Assembly (NCBI GenBank): GCA_026391935.1
Contig: JAPLDC010000492.1
Span: 1-6,428 of the forward strand
DNA from: Bacteroidota bacterium
GTDB taxonomy: Bacteria; Bacteroidota; Bacteroidia; 2-12-FULL-35-15
DNA length: 6,428 nt
Direction of reading: 5' to 3'
The notes beneath the pieces were generated by a model. The model ran no database searches. It was not told where the DNA came from and saw only the letters and a program-made list of their open reading frames with translations. Below, piece after piece: positions 1 to 6,336 of this stretch. Each line of letters starts with the position of its first letter. The first letter of the stretch is position 1. The translations under genes and the position numbers were made by a program.

Positions 1-549
1 AAGCTTATACATTTCATTGCTTTCAAAACAAACTGCGATTCCTTCTTTGTCGAATTGCAAACGGTGCCCGAATTCACTGATCCAACCCATTTGCTTAGCT
101 GGATTTCCTACCCATAAAGAATATGGTTGCACATTTTTTGTAACAACAGCACCTGCTCCGATAAAAGCATATTCTCCAATATCGTGTCCGCATACAATTG
201 TTGCATTTGCTCCTATCGATGCACCTTTTCCAACATGTGTTTTAGCGTATTCGCTTTTACGGTTCACAGCACTTCTCGGGTTAATCACATTGGTAAATAC
301 CATAGATGGTCCAAGAAATACATCGTCATCACATGTTACACCAGTATAGATGGAAACATTATTTTGGATCTTTACATTTTTCCCTAAAACAACTTCAGAA
401 GAAATCACAACATTCTGACCTATGTTACAGTTTTCACCAAGTGTACAGTTTGACATAATATGAGAAAAGTGCCAAATTTTGGTTCCTTTTCCAATCTTAC
501 ATCCTTCATCTATGAATGCGCTTTCGTGTGCGAAATATTCTTTGCTCAT
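1..549 (-). CDS. wbpD: WbpD/WlbB-type UDP-sugar 3-N-acetyltransferase, partial (3' end cut by window)
   Basis: The minus strand is open from ATG at 549 to the window edge, giving 183 codons with no stop. The product is a hexapeptide-repeat (left-handed beta-helix) acyltransferase. Visible WbpD/WlbB hallmarks are KIWHFSHI (residues 24-31), IQNNVSIY (61-68), GPSMVFTNV followed by NPRS (80-93), SIGANATIVCG (111-121), the FIGAGAVVTKNV coil (129-140), and VGNPAK with GW (147-156). Characterised family members use acetyl-CoA to acetylate the 3-amino group of UDP-2-acetamido-3-amino-2,3-dideoxyglucuronate in the cytoplasm, supplying diacetamido uronic acids for surface polysaccharide. Members are about 190-200 residues long, so only a short C-terminal tail should be missing. 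The start is supported by the TAATG overlap with the upstream decarboxylase gene, which suggests translational coupling. The aminotransferase that makes its expected substrate type is encoded at the head of the same operon. Family membership is clear; the exact sugar substrate is inferred. Confidence 0.88.
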   Translation of the reverse strand, partial: MSKEYFAHESAFIDEGCKIGKGTKIWHFSHIMSNCTLGENCNIGQNVVISSEVVLGKNVKIQNNVSIYTGVTCDDDVFLGPSMVFTNVINPRSAVNRKSEYAKTHVGKGASIGANATIVCGHDIGEYAFIGAGAVVTKNVQPYSLWVGNPAKQMGWISEFGHRLQFDKEGIAVCFESNEMYKL

Positions 550-1520
550 TAGTTAAAACTTCTATGTTCAGTTTTATTTAATTCTTCTTTTGAAAGAGAT
601 TTGAAATAGTCGTAAGTGATTTTTAATCCTTCAGCACGGCCTACTTTTGGTTCCCATCCTAAAATTTCTTTTGCTTTGGTGATATCGGGTTTACGTTGTT
701 TCGGATCATCTTGTGGTAATGGCTTGGAAATCAGTTTTTGTTTTGTACCAGTAAGTTTAATAATTTCTTCACCAAATTCTTTGATGGAAATTTCGCTTGG
801 ATTACCAACATTTACAGGTTGAGAATAATCACTTAACAACAACCGATAAATTCCTTCGACAAGATCATCAACGTAACAAAAAGAACGAGTTTGTGATCCG
901 TCACCAAACATTGTCAGGTCTTCACCTCTTAATGCCTGTCCGATGAATGCAGGTAATACGCGTCCGTCATTCAGTCGCATACGTGGACCATACGTATTGA
1001 AAATACGGATGATGCGGGTTTCCAAACCATGATACGTATGATATGCCATTGTAATTGCTTCCATGAATCGTTTTGCTTCATCATACACACCACGTGGTCC
1101 TACAGGATTTACATTTCCCCAATATTCTTCAGTTTGAGGATGCACCATTGGGTCGCCATAAACTTCAGAAGTGGAAGCAACTAAGATTCTTGCTTTTTTA
1201 ACACGGGCCAATCCTAACAAATTATGCGTTCCTAGGGAACTGACTTTTAAAGTTTGGATTGGGATTTTTAAATAATCGATTGGAGAGGCAGGAGATGCGA
1301 AATGTAAAATGTAATCTAGTTCACCAGGGACAAAAACAAATTTGGAAACATCGTGATGATAAAATTCAAAATGTTCCAATTTCATCAAATGTTCAATGTT
1401 CTTCAGGTCGCCAGTGATCAAGTTGTCCATTGCAATAACGTGGTATCCTTCCTTGATGAATCTATCACATAAGTGAGAACCCAAAAAACCTGCTGCTCCT
1501 GTTATCAGTACTCTTTTCAT
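549..1520 (-). CDS. uxs: UDP-glucuronate decarboxylase (UDP-xylose synthase), SDR family
   Basis: This 323-residue extended short-chain dehydrogenase/reductase converts UDP-glucuronate to UDP-xylose and CO2 using a recycled NAD+ in the cytoplasm. The Rossmann glycine motif GAAGFLG is at residues 8-14 and the cofactor-binding acidic residue at D32. The UXS signature HFASPASPIDY (73-83) is followed by STSEVYGD (116-123), which carries S118 and E119, equivalent to the decarboxylase Ser-Glu pair of ArnA. The SDR catalytic pair Y146/K150 lies in YDEAK, where many UXS enzymes have YDEGK. RIFNTYGPRM (172-181) and SQTRSF (209-214) follow; R212 aligns with the ArnA decarboxylation arginine. Length is typical for bacterial UXS, with a short charged C-terminal tail. 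The gene starts 5 nt after ugd, which makes its substrate, and overlaps the acetyltransferase start by one base. An SDR acting on another UDP-uronate is possible but less likely given these motifs. Confidence 0.88.
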   Translation of the reverse strand: MKRVLITGAAGFLGSHLCDRFIKEGYHVIAMDNLITGDLKNIEHLMKLEHFEFYHHDVSKFVFVPGELDYILHFASPASPIDYLKIPIQTLKVSSLGTHNLLGLARVKKARILVASTSEVYGDPMVHPQTEEYWGNVNPVGPRGVYDEAKRFMEAITMAYHTYHGLETRIIRIFNTYGPRMRLNDGRVLPAFIGQALRGEDLTMFGDGSQTRSFCYVDDLVEGIYRLLLSDYSQPVNVGNPSEISIKEFGEEIIKLTGTKQKLISKPLPQDDPKQRKPDITKAKEILGWEPKVGRAEGLKITYDYFKSLSKEELNKTEHRSFN

Positions 1521-1525
1521 AAAAT

Positions 1526-2836
1526 TTATTTTACAGTTTCTCTTCCGATGCTTGTGTAATAATATCCTAATTCTTTCATTTGATTGAGTCCGTATAAATT
1601 TCTTCCATCAAAAATGACTTTGTTTTTTAAAAGAGAAGAAACTTTTTCAAAATCAGGAGTGCGAAATAAACTCCATTCTGTTGCGATCAATAATGCGTCA
1701 GCACCATGTAAAGCATCATATTCATCATTAGCATAAGAGATCTTATTACCAATTAAATTACGCACATTGTTGATTGCTTCAGGATCATAAGCTGAAACTG
1801 TTGCTCCAGCTTTAACTAATTCGTCAATAATATATAATGCCGGAGCCTCACGGATATCGTCAGTATCAGGCTTAAAAGCCAATCCCCAAATAGCAATTTT
1901 TTTACCTTTCAGATCACCTTTGAAATATTCTTTTATTTTTGGAAGGATGATGGTTTTTTGTTTTTCATTTACTTCCATTACCGATTCCAAAAGTTTAAAA
2001 TCGTAATTCACTTCATTTGCGGATCTTGATAAAGCCTGAACATCTTTTGGAAAGCAGCTGCCGCCATATCCTATTCCGGGAAATAAAAAACGTTTTCCAA
2101 TTCTTTCATCGCTTCCAATCCCGATTCGAACTGCATCTACATCTGCACCAACTAATTCGCACAAATTTGCAATTTCGTTCATGAAAGTAATTTTTGTTGC
2201 CAGGAAAGCGTTTGCAGCATATTTTGTAAGTTCTGCAGATTTTTCATCCATAAAAATTATAGGATTTCCCTGACGAACATATGGCTTGTAGAGTTCCTCC
2301 ATCGTTTTGCGCGCTCTGTCAGAACTTGCTCCAATTACGACACGGTCAGGTTTTAAGAAATCATCAACAGCAAACCCTTCACGTAAAAATTCAGGATTTG
2401 AAACAATATCAAATTCTACTTTTGCATTTTTAGCGACAGCAGCGCGGACTTTATCAGCAGTGCCAACGGGCACTGTGCTTTTGTCAACGATTACTTTATA
2501 ATCTTTGATGATCTTTCCTAGATCATCGGCAACACCAAGGATATAGCTAAGGTCTGCAGATCCGTCTTCGCCCGGAGGTGTTGGTAAAGCAAGGAAAATA
2601 ATCTTCGCTTTTTCAATTGCCTCCGCTAAATTTGTAGTGAATGTTAAGCGACCTTGTTTTATGTTTCTTTCAAATAACTGATCCAAATGTGGTTCATAAA
2701 TAGGAACAACACCGGCTTGCATTTTTTCAATTTTATCTTTGTTGATGTCAACGCAAATAACGTGGTTGCCTGTTTCTGCTAAACATGTTCCCGTCACTAA
2801 TCCAACGTATCCTGTTCCAACGACTGCAATATTCAT
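1526..2836 (-). CDS. ugd: UDP-glucose 6-dehydrogenase
   Basis: This complete 436-residue enzyme oxidises UDP-glucose to UDP-glucuronate in two NAD+-dependent steps in the cytoplasm. The N-terminal Rossmann domain opens with GTGYVG (residues 7-12) and has D30 at the end of the second strand. EFLREG (149-154), TKYAANAFLA with K205 (204-213) and GGSCFPKD (258-265) carrying the catalytic Cys261 and D265 are all intact. The C-terminal UDP-binding domain contains GLAFKPDTDDIRE (318-330) and a late FDGRN (409-413). The wording GTGYVGLVTG with YEPHLD fits UDP-glucose dehydrogenase better than the UDP-GlcNAc/ManNAc dehydrogenases (WbpA, WecC), although all share one superfamily. It lies 45 nt after the aminotransferase gene and 5 nt before the UDP-glucuronate decarboxylase gene, so its product can go straight to UDP-xylose. 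The ATG at 2836 leaves only MNIAV before the glycine motif and sits in A/T-rich DNA without a Shine-Dalgarno sequence, as is usual in Bacteroidota. Confidence 0.93.
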   Translation of the reverse strand: MNIAVVGTGYVGLVTGTCLAETGNHVICVDINKDKIEKMQAGVVPIYEPHLDQLFERNIKQGRLTFTTNLAEAIEKAKIIFLALPTPPGEDGSADLSYILGVADDLGKIIKDYKVIVDKSTVPVGTADKVRAAVAKNAKVEFDIVSNPEFLREGFAVDDFLKPDRVVIGASSDRARKTMEELYKPYVRQGNPIIFMDEKSAELTKYAANAFLATKITFMNEIANLCELVGADVDAVRIGIGSDERIGKRFLFPGIGYGGSCFPKDVQALSRSANEVNYDFKLLESVMEVNEKQKTIILPKIKEYFKGDLKGKKIAIWGLAFKPDTDDIREAPALYIIDELVKAGATVSAYDPEAINNVRNLIGNKISYANDEYDALHGADALLIATEWSLFRTPDFEKVSSLLKNKVIFDGRNLYGLNQMKELGYYYTSIGRETVK

Positions 2837-2881
2837 ATTTTAAATTTGTTGTTAAAATTTGTAGTATTTAGTAAAATGAAA

Positions 2882-4021
2882 TTATTTGCAAAATTCCAAA
2901 ACGTTGGTTGTGATATAGTTCAACGTTTCTTCGTCTAACTCGGTATGCATAGGAAGTGAAACAACGGATTCACATAATTGCTCTGTAACCGGAAAATCTC
3001 CTGCTTTGTAGCGAGGATCCAGATAAGCTTTTTGAAGGTGCAATGGAATCGGATAATAGATCATAGCAGGAATATCTTTGCTGGCTAAAAATTCGCGCAA
3101 AGCATTTCTATCCACATTTTTCAATTGCAAAGTATATTGATGAAACACATGGTCAGAATATTTGGCGCGAGCAGGAATCGTTAATTTAGGATGATTTGCA
3201 AAAGCGTTGTCGTAGAAGCTGGCAGCTTTGTTGCGAGCAGCAGCATAATTATCCAAATCACGTAATTTGATCCTTAAAATGGCTGCTTGGATACTGTCTA
3301 AACGAGAATTTACACCAATTTCGTCATGCACATATTGAACGGATTGTCCGTGATTGGCAATTTTTCTGATCTTTGCTGCTAGTTGATCATCATTGGTGAA
3401 TATCGCTCCACCATCTCCGTAACAACCTAAATTTTTTGAAGGAAAAAATGATGTACAACCTACTGTTCCAATTGTTCCGGCTTTTTTGATCGTTCCATCA
3501 GCCGATTTGAATTTAGCGCCAATAGCCTGTGCGGTATCTTCGATCACAAAAAGATCATGTTTTTTTGCCAATGCCATGATAGCATCCATATCAGCACATT
3601 GTCCGAATAAATGAACAGGCACAATAGCTTTTGTCTTAGGGGTAATCGCCTTTTCAATGGCTTTTACATCTATATCAAATGTGCCGGGAACAACATCAAC
3701 CAGGACAGGTTTCAGACCAAGAAGAGCAATTACTTCAGCTGTAGCTACATAAGTGAAATCTGCAGTAATAACTTCATCCCCCGGTTTCAATCCCAAAGCC
3801 ATCATAGCAATTTGTAAAGCATCTGTTCCATTGGCACAAGGAATAACATGTTTAACTCCAAGGTATTGCTCAAGTTCTGATTGAAAGGCTTTCACTTCCG
3901 GACCATTAATGAAGGCAGTATTATCTAGCACATTTTGTATTGCTGCATCCACTTCTGTTTTTATCTTTTCATATTGACTTTTTAAGTCAACCATTTGAAT
4001 TTTTTTCGCAATTTTTGTCAT
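2882..4021 (-). CDS. wbpE: WbpE-type DegT/DnrJ/EryC1/StrS aminotransferase (UDP-3-keto sugar 3-aminotransferase)
   Basis: This complete 379-residue PLP enzyme is of the sugar aminotransferase fold-type I family. WbpE transfers the glutamate amino group to C3 of UDP-2-acetamido-3-keto-glucuronate. Supporting motifs are VDLKSQY (residues 11-17), CANGTDALQ (62-70), DFTYVATAE (88-96), HLFGQCADMDAI (137-148), EDTAQAIGA (161-169), and FFPSKNLGCYGDGGA (192-206), where K196 is the expected PLP Schiff-base lysine and D162 should contact the PLP ring nitrogen. GVNSRLDSIQAAIL (236-249) and YYPIPLH (322-328) complete the pattern. CANGTDALQ, FGQCAD and FPSK-LGCYGDGGA closely resemble Pseudomonas WbpE as I remember it, so C3 specificity is favoured over C4 aminotransferases. 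It heads the operon, behind a candidate promoter. The annotated ATG gives seven to nine more residues than WbpE-like proteins; Met10 (codon at 3994-3992) is a plausible alternative start. The acetyltransferase for the next step is the last operon gene visible. Confidence 0.87.
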   Translation of the reverse strand: MTKIAKKIQMVDLKSQYEKIKTEVDAAIQNVLDNTAFINGPEVKAFQSELEQYLGVKHVIPCANGTDALQIAMMALGLKPGDEVITADFTYVATAEVIALLGLKPVLVDVVPGTFDIDVKAIEKAITPKTKAIVPVHLFGQCADMDAIMALAKKHDLFVIEDTAQAIGAKFKSADGTIKKAGTIGTVGCTSFFPSKNLGCYGDGGAIFTNDDQLAAKIRKIANHGQSVQYVHDEIGVNSRLDSIQAAILRIKLRDLDNYAAARNKAASFYDNAFANHPKLTIPARAKYSDHVFHQYTLQLKNVDRNALREFLASKDIPAMIYYPIPLHLQKAYLDPRYKAGDFPVTEQLCESVVSLPMHTELDEETLNYITTNVLEFCK

Positions 4022-4048
4022 TCGCTTTTAGTATTTTAAATAAGAATG

Positions 4049-4083
4049 CGAAGATAGTGAAAATATATAAATTCTGAAGGCAA
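4049..4083 (-). promoter_or_regulatory. Candidate Bacteroidota promoter for the sugar-nucleotide operon
   Basis: Read on the minus strand, TATCTTCG (4056-4049) matches the Bacteroidota -7 consensus TAnnTTTG at all fixed positions but one. A TTG on the same strand (4083-4081) could serve as the -33 element, but the spacer is 24 nt, somewhat longer than the usual 17-23. Transcription would begin near 4043, leaving a leader of about 20 nt before the ATG at 4021. The assignment rests on motif match and position only. Confidence 0.45.
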
Positions 4084-4086
4084 TTT

Positions 4087-4121
4087 TTGACTTCCTGTTT
4101 CGTTTTAAAGCCTTATATTTG
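4087..4121 (+). promoter_or_regulatory. Candidate Bacteroidota promoter for the 4139 gene
   Basis: TATATTTG at 4114-4121 is a perfect match to the Bacteroidota -7 element TAnnTTTG. A TTG at 4087-4089, within TTTG, is the nearest -33 candidate, again with a 24-nt spacer that is slightly long. Initiation a few bases after the -7 box would leave only about 10 nt of leader before the ATG at 4139. The -7 match is strong; the -33 assignment is weak. Confidence 0.55.
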
Positions 4122-4138
4122 CGAACATTTTTATCACT

Positions 4139-4891
4139 ATGAAGAAAGCCTTTTTTTTAAGTATTCTCGTTACATTTTTATCCTATAATACATCTGCTCA
4201 GGTGAGTGTAAAGGATTCTTCTGTTTTTGCTCCGTATGTCGGAATATCATATGGGTACCAGTTTGCTGGCGGTGATATGGTGAAACGTTTCGGAGATAAT
4301 TCTTCTGTTGGGCTTGTGCTTGATTTTAAAACCAAAAAATATTGGACTTTTGGAATAAATGGAAGCTATTTTTATGGAAAAGATGTTAAAGAGAGTCTTT
4401 TTGATAGCATAGCAACTCCGGCTGGAGCTATAATAAACCGAAATGGTGAATTTGCTGATGTCCGGTTATTTGAACGCGGTTTTACAACATCACTTACTGC
4501 AGGAAGATTGTTTTCGTTTAAAAAACCGAATCCTAATAGCGGACTTTTAATTAGCATTGGTGTGGGATTTATTCAGCATAAGATACGGATTGAAACGATT
4601 GATAATAATGCACCTCAGCTTTCCAAAGAATACAAAAAAGGATATGATCGATTATCAAATGGACTTTTACTTAGTCAGAATTTAGGCTATTTGTATTTAA
4701 GCAGTAATCGTTTGGTGAATATATATTTTGGCTTAGAGTGTCTGGAAGGGTTCACTCAAAGCCGTAGAAGCTTTGATTACAATCTGATGAAACAGGACAC
4801 TCAAAAGCGATTGGATATTTTGTATGGCGCAAAAATAGCTTGGATCATGCCCTTGTACAAAAGAGCTCCGCAGGAATTTTACACATATTAA
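4139..4891 (+). CDS. Hypothetical secreted, probably outer-membrane beta-barrel protein
   Basis: I do not recognise a named family for this 250-residue protein. It begins with a clear Sec signal peptide: basic MKK, a hydrophobic stretch (residues 4-15), and a likely signal peptidase I cut after TSA (18-20) before Gln21. There is no lipobox cysteine. The mature part has alternating hydrophobic/polar, glycine- and aromatic-rich segments typical of beta-strands, for example 32-41, 56-64, 68-79, 115-125, 135-150, 175-187, 193-199 and 226-239. These are separated by polar loops, and the protein ends in an aromatic residue (Tyr250), as many outer-membrane barrel proteins do. It has no helical transmembrane segment after the signal. 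The start is supported by the signal peptide and by a candidate promoter just upstream. It lies 45 nt before waaA on the same strand, so the two may be co-transcribed, which loosely suggests an envelope role. Function is unknown. Confidence 0.8.
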   Translation: MKKAFFLSILVTFLSYNTSAQVSVKDSSVFAPYVGISYGYQFAGGDMVKRFGDNSSVGLVLDFKTKKYWTFGINGSYFYGKDVKESLFDSIATPAGAIINRNGEFADVRLFERGFTTSLTAGRLFSFKKPNPNSGLLISIGVGFIQHKIRIETIDNNAPQLSKEYKKGYDRLSNGLLLSQNLGYLYLSSNRLVNIYFGLECLEGFTQSRRSFDYNLMKQDTQKRLDILYGAKIAWIMPLYKRAPQEFYTY

Positions 4892-4903
4892 TACCTCATC
4901 TAG

Positions 4904-4921
4904 CCCTTTCTGTGGAGAGGG
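4904..4921. repeat. Short inverted repeat (hairpin) between the barrel gene and waaA
   Basis: CCCTTTC (4904-4910) can pair with GAGAGGG (4915-4921) around a four-base TGTG loop, giving seven pairs including one G-U. It is preceded by CCTCATCTAG (4894-4903). It lies 13 nt after the barrel gene stop and 15 nt before the waaA ATG. No T-run follows, so an intrinsic terminator is not well supported. A decayed dispersed intergenic palindrome or an RNA structure affecting waaA translation are alternatives. Confidence 0.5.
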
Positions 4922-4936
4922 AGTTGAAATTTGATA

Positions 4937-6208
4937 ATGAGATTATTATATACTATTTCTATTTATTCTTATTATTTAGCAATTCGTATTGCTTCCATAT
5001 TCAATTCTAAAGCAAAGCTTTTTCTAAAAGGAAGAAAAAATGTTTTTGAGGAGATCAGTTCAAAAATTCAAACTATCGGTACTAAAAATCTGCTATGGTT
5101 TCATTGCGCATCCTTGGGAGAATTTGAACAAGGACGTCCACTTATAGAGAAAATAAAGCGTGATGATCCTCAACTAAAAATATTACTTACTTTTTTTTCT
5201 CCTTCAGGATTTGAGGTTCGGAAAAATTATTCGGGTGCTGATCTTATTTTTTATTTACCCATCGATACTCCATTAAACGCAAGAAAATTTATTGAGATCG
5301 TGAAGCCTCAAAAAGTTTTTTTTGTGAAGTATGAATTCTGGTTCAACTATCTGAAGGAACTAAAAAAAAATAATATTCCTACATTTTTGGTAAGTGGGAT
5401 CTTCAGAGAAGATCATTATTTTTTTAGATCTTCAGGAGCCTGGTTTCGGAAACAATTGTCTGCTTTTACTCATTTCTTTTTACAAGACAAAAAGTCGGTG
5501 GAATTATTGAATACAATCGGTTTTAACAATGCAACATTGTGTGGAGATACCAGATTTGACAGGGTATTGGAAATATCAAAAAATGCAAAACAGATTGAAC
5601 TTGTGAAGCAATTTGTGAGCGATAAAAAAATAATGATCCTTGGAAGTAGTTGGGCAGAGGATGAGAAGATAGTGGCAAGCTGTTTTTTCAAAAACCAACA
5701 ATTAAAATCAAACTATAAAATTATTATAGCTCCTCATGAGATTGATGAAAACCATATTTCTTCTATCGAAACATTATTCTCTTCTTATTATTCTTGTGTG
5801 CGCTATTCCAAGGCAAACGAATTGAATATTCTAGATGCTCAACTATTAATTGTGGATAATGTCGGTATGCTTTCATCATTATATCAATATGGTTCGATCG
5901 CATTTATTGGCGGTGGTTTCGGAAAGGGTATCCATAATATTTTAGAGGCAGCCACTTTTGGTTTACCTGTGATATTTGGTCCTAATTATCAAAAGTTCAC
6001 AGAAGCAAAAGAGTTGATTAAGTTGGGTGGTGCGTTTTCTGTAAATGATATTTTAGAATTCGAGAAAACGCTCGATCTGTTAAGTGATGAACAAGTTTTG
6101 AAGACAGCCTCAGTGATCTCAAAAATGTATGTACAAGGAAGAGTTGGTGCAACAGAGAAAATCCTTTCTGCAGTTTTCCAAAATGACCAAAGAGGCATTA
6201 TTCTGTGA
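4937..6208 (+). CDS. waaA: 3-deoxy-D-manno-octulosonic acid (Kdo) transferase
   Basis: This glycosyltransferase (GT30, GT-B fold) of 423 residues moves Kdo from CMP-Kdo to the lipid A precursor, starting the LPS inner core at the cytoplasmic face of the inner membrane. The N-terminus (residues 1-22) is hydrophobic, matching the family's membrane anchor. WFHCASLGEFEQGRP (54-68) contains the SLGE motif with the presumed catalytic base E62. YLPIDTP (106-112) is followed by KYEFWFNYL (131-139), another conserved acidic motif with E133. The C-terminal half has GSSW (236-239), APHEID (265-270) for CMP-Kdo binding, GGGFGKGIHNILEA (325-338), and FGPNYQKFTEA (347-357). Length matches the E. coli enzyme (about 425). 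An in-frame TTG at 4931 would add two residues; I prefer the ATG at 4937. The gene is visibly more AT-rich than the minus-strand operon and has A9 and T8 runs. How many Kdo residues it adds cannot be read from sequence. Confidence 0.95.
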   Translation: MRLLYTISIYSYYLAIRIASIFNSKAKLFLKGRKNVFEEISSKIQTIGTKNLLWFHCASLGEFEQGRPLIEKIKRDDPQLKILLTFFSPSGFEVRKNYSGADLIFYLPIDTPLNARKFIEIVKPQKVFFVKYEFWFNYLKELKKNNIPTFLVSGIFREDHYFFRSSGAWFRKQLSAFTHFFLQDKKSVELLNTIGFNNATLCGDTRFDRVLEISKNAKQIELVKQFVSDKKIMILGSSWAEDEKIVASCFFKNQQLKSNYKIIIAPHEIDENHISSIETLFSSYYSCVRYSKANELNILDAQLLIVDNVGMLSSLYQYGSIAFIGGGFGKGIHNILEAATFGLPVIFGPNYQKFTEAKELIKLGGAFSVNDILEFEKTLDLLSDEQVLKTASVISKMYVQGRVGATEKILSAVFQNDQRGIIL

Positions 6209-6219
6209 AAATATCTTTC

Positions 6220-6237
6220 AGAATCTAGCTTGATTCT
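6220..6237. repeat. Small perfect inverted repeat after waaA
   Basis: AGAATC (6220-6225) and GATTCT (6232-6237) form a perfect 6-bp stem with a 6-nt loop, 11 nt after the waaA stop. It is followed by AAAAA rather than a T-run, so it lacks the signature of an intrinsic terminator for plus-strand transcription. It may be a weak RNA 3'-end structure or chance in AT-rich DNA. Confidence 0.3.
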
Positions 6238-6283
6238 AAAAAGTAATGAACCGTTTAATACTAACAAAAGTTGATAATTGCTT

Positions 6284-6314
6284 TTTGAAGTTTATCAGAT
6301 AAAGCTTAATTTTC
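6284..6314 (+). promoter_or_regulatory. Candidate Bacteroidota promoter for the sugar transporter gene
   Basis: TTTG (6284-6287) and TAATTTTC (6307-6314) are separated by 19 nt. This fits the Bacteroidota -33 TTTG and -7 TAnnTTTG pattern at normal spacing, with one mismatch in the last -7 base. Initiation near 6321 would give a leader of about 16 nt before the ATG at 6337. It suggests the transporter is transcribed independently of waaA. Confidence 0.5.
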
Positions 6315-6336
6315 CGTAAAATATAAAATTAATTTT

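Noticed and set aside
1..6. HindIII site AAGCTT exactly at the window start, suggesting a clone boundary
   Set aside because: The same site also occurs inside the window at 3025-3030, so a complete-digest clone end is not supported; a partial digest or chance cannot be told apart.
17..387. Two overlapping plus-strand open frames of 110 and 86 codons (17-349 and 127-387)
   Set aside because: They lie antisense to a well-conserved acetyltransferase reading frame, show no recognisable motifs, and are shadows of that gene.
1526..2836. Possibility that the dehydrogenase is WbpA (UDP-GlcNAc 6-dehydrogenase), which would complete the diacetamido uronate pathway
   Set aside because: The N-terminal motif wording and the directly following UDP-glucuronate decarboxylase gene fit UDP-glucose dehydrogenase better; only an enzyme assay or a family tree would settle it fully.
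2842..2862. 8-bp direct repeat AAATTTGT (2842-2849 and 2855-2862) between the aminotransferase and ugd genes, as a possible operator
   Set aside because: Low-complexity A/T sequence in a 45-nt spacer; such a repeat is expected by chance and there is no other support.
5470..5691. Minus-strand 73-codon open frame within waaA (and another at 5989-6267)
   Set aside because: Both are antisense to the conserved Kdo transferase, without motifs, signal peptide or promoter, and are composition-driven shadows.
6220..6245. Intrinsic terminator for waaA
   Set aside because: The 6-bp stem is AT-rich and followed by A residues rather than T residues, so it is reported only as an inverted repeat.
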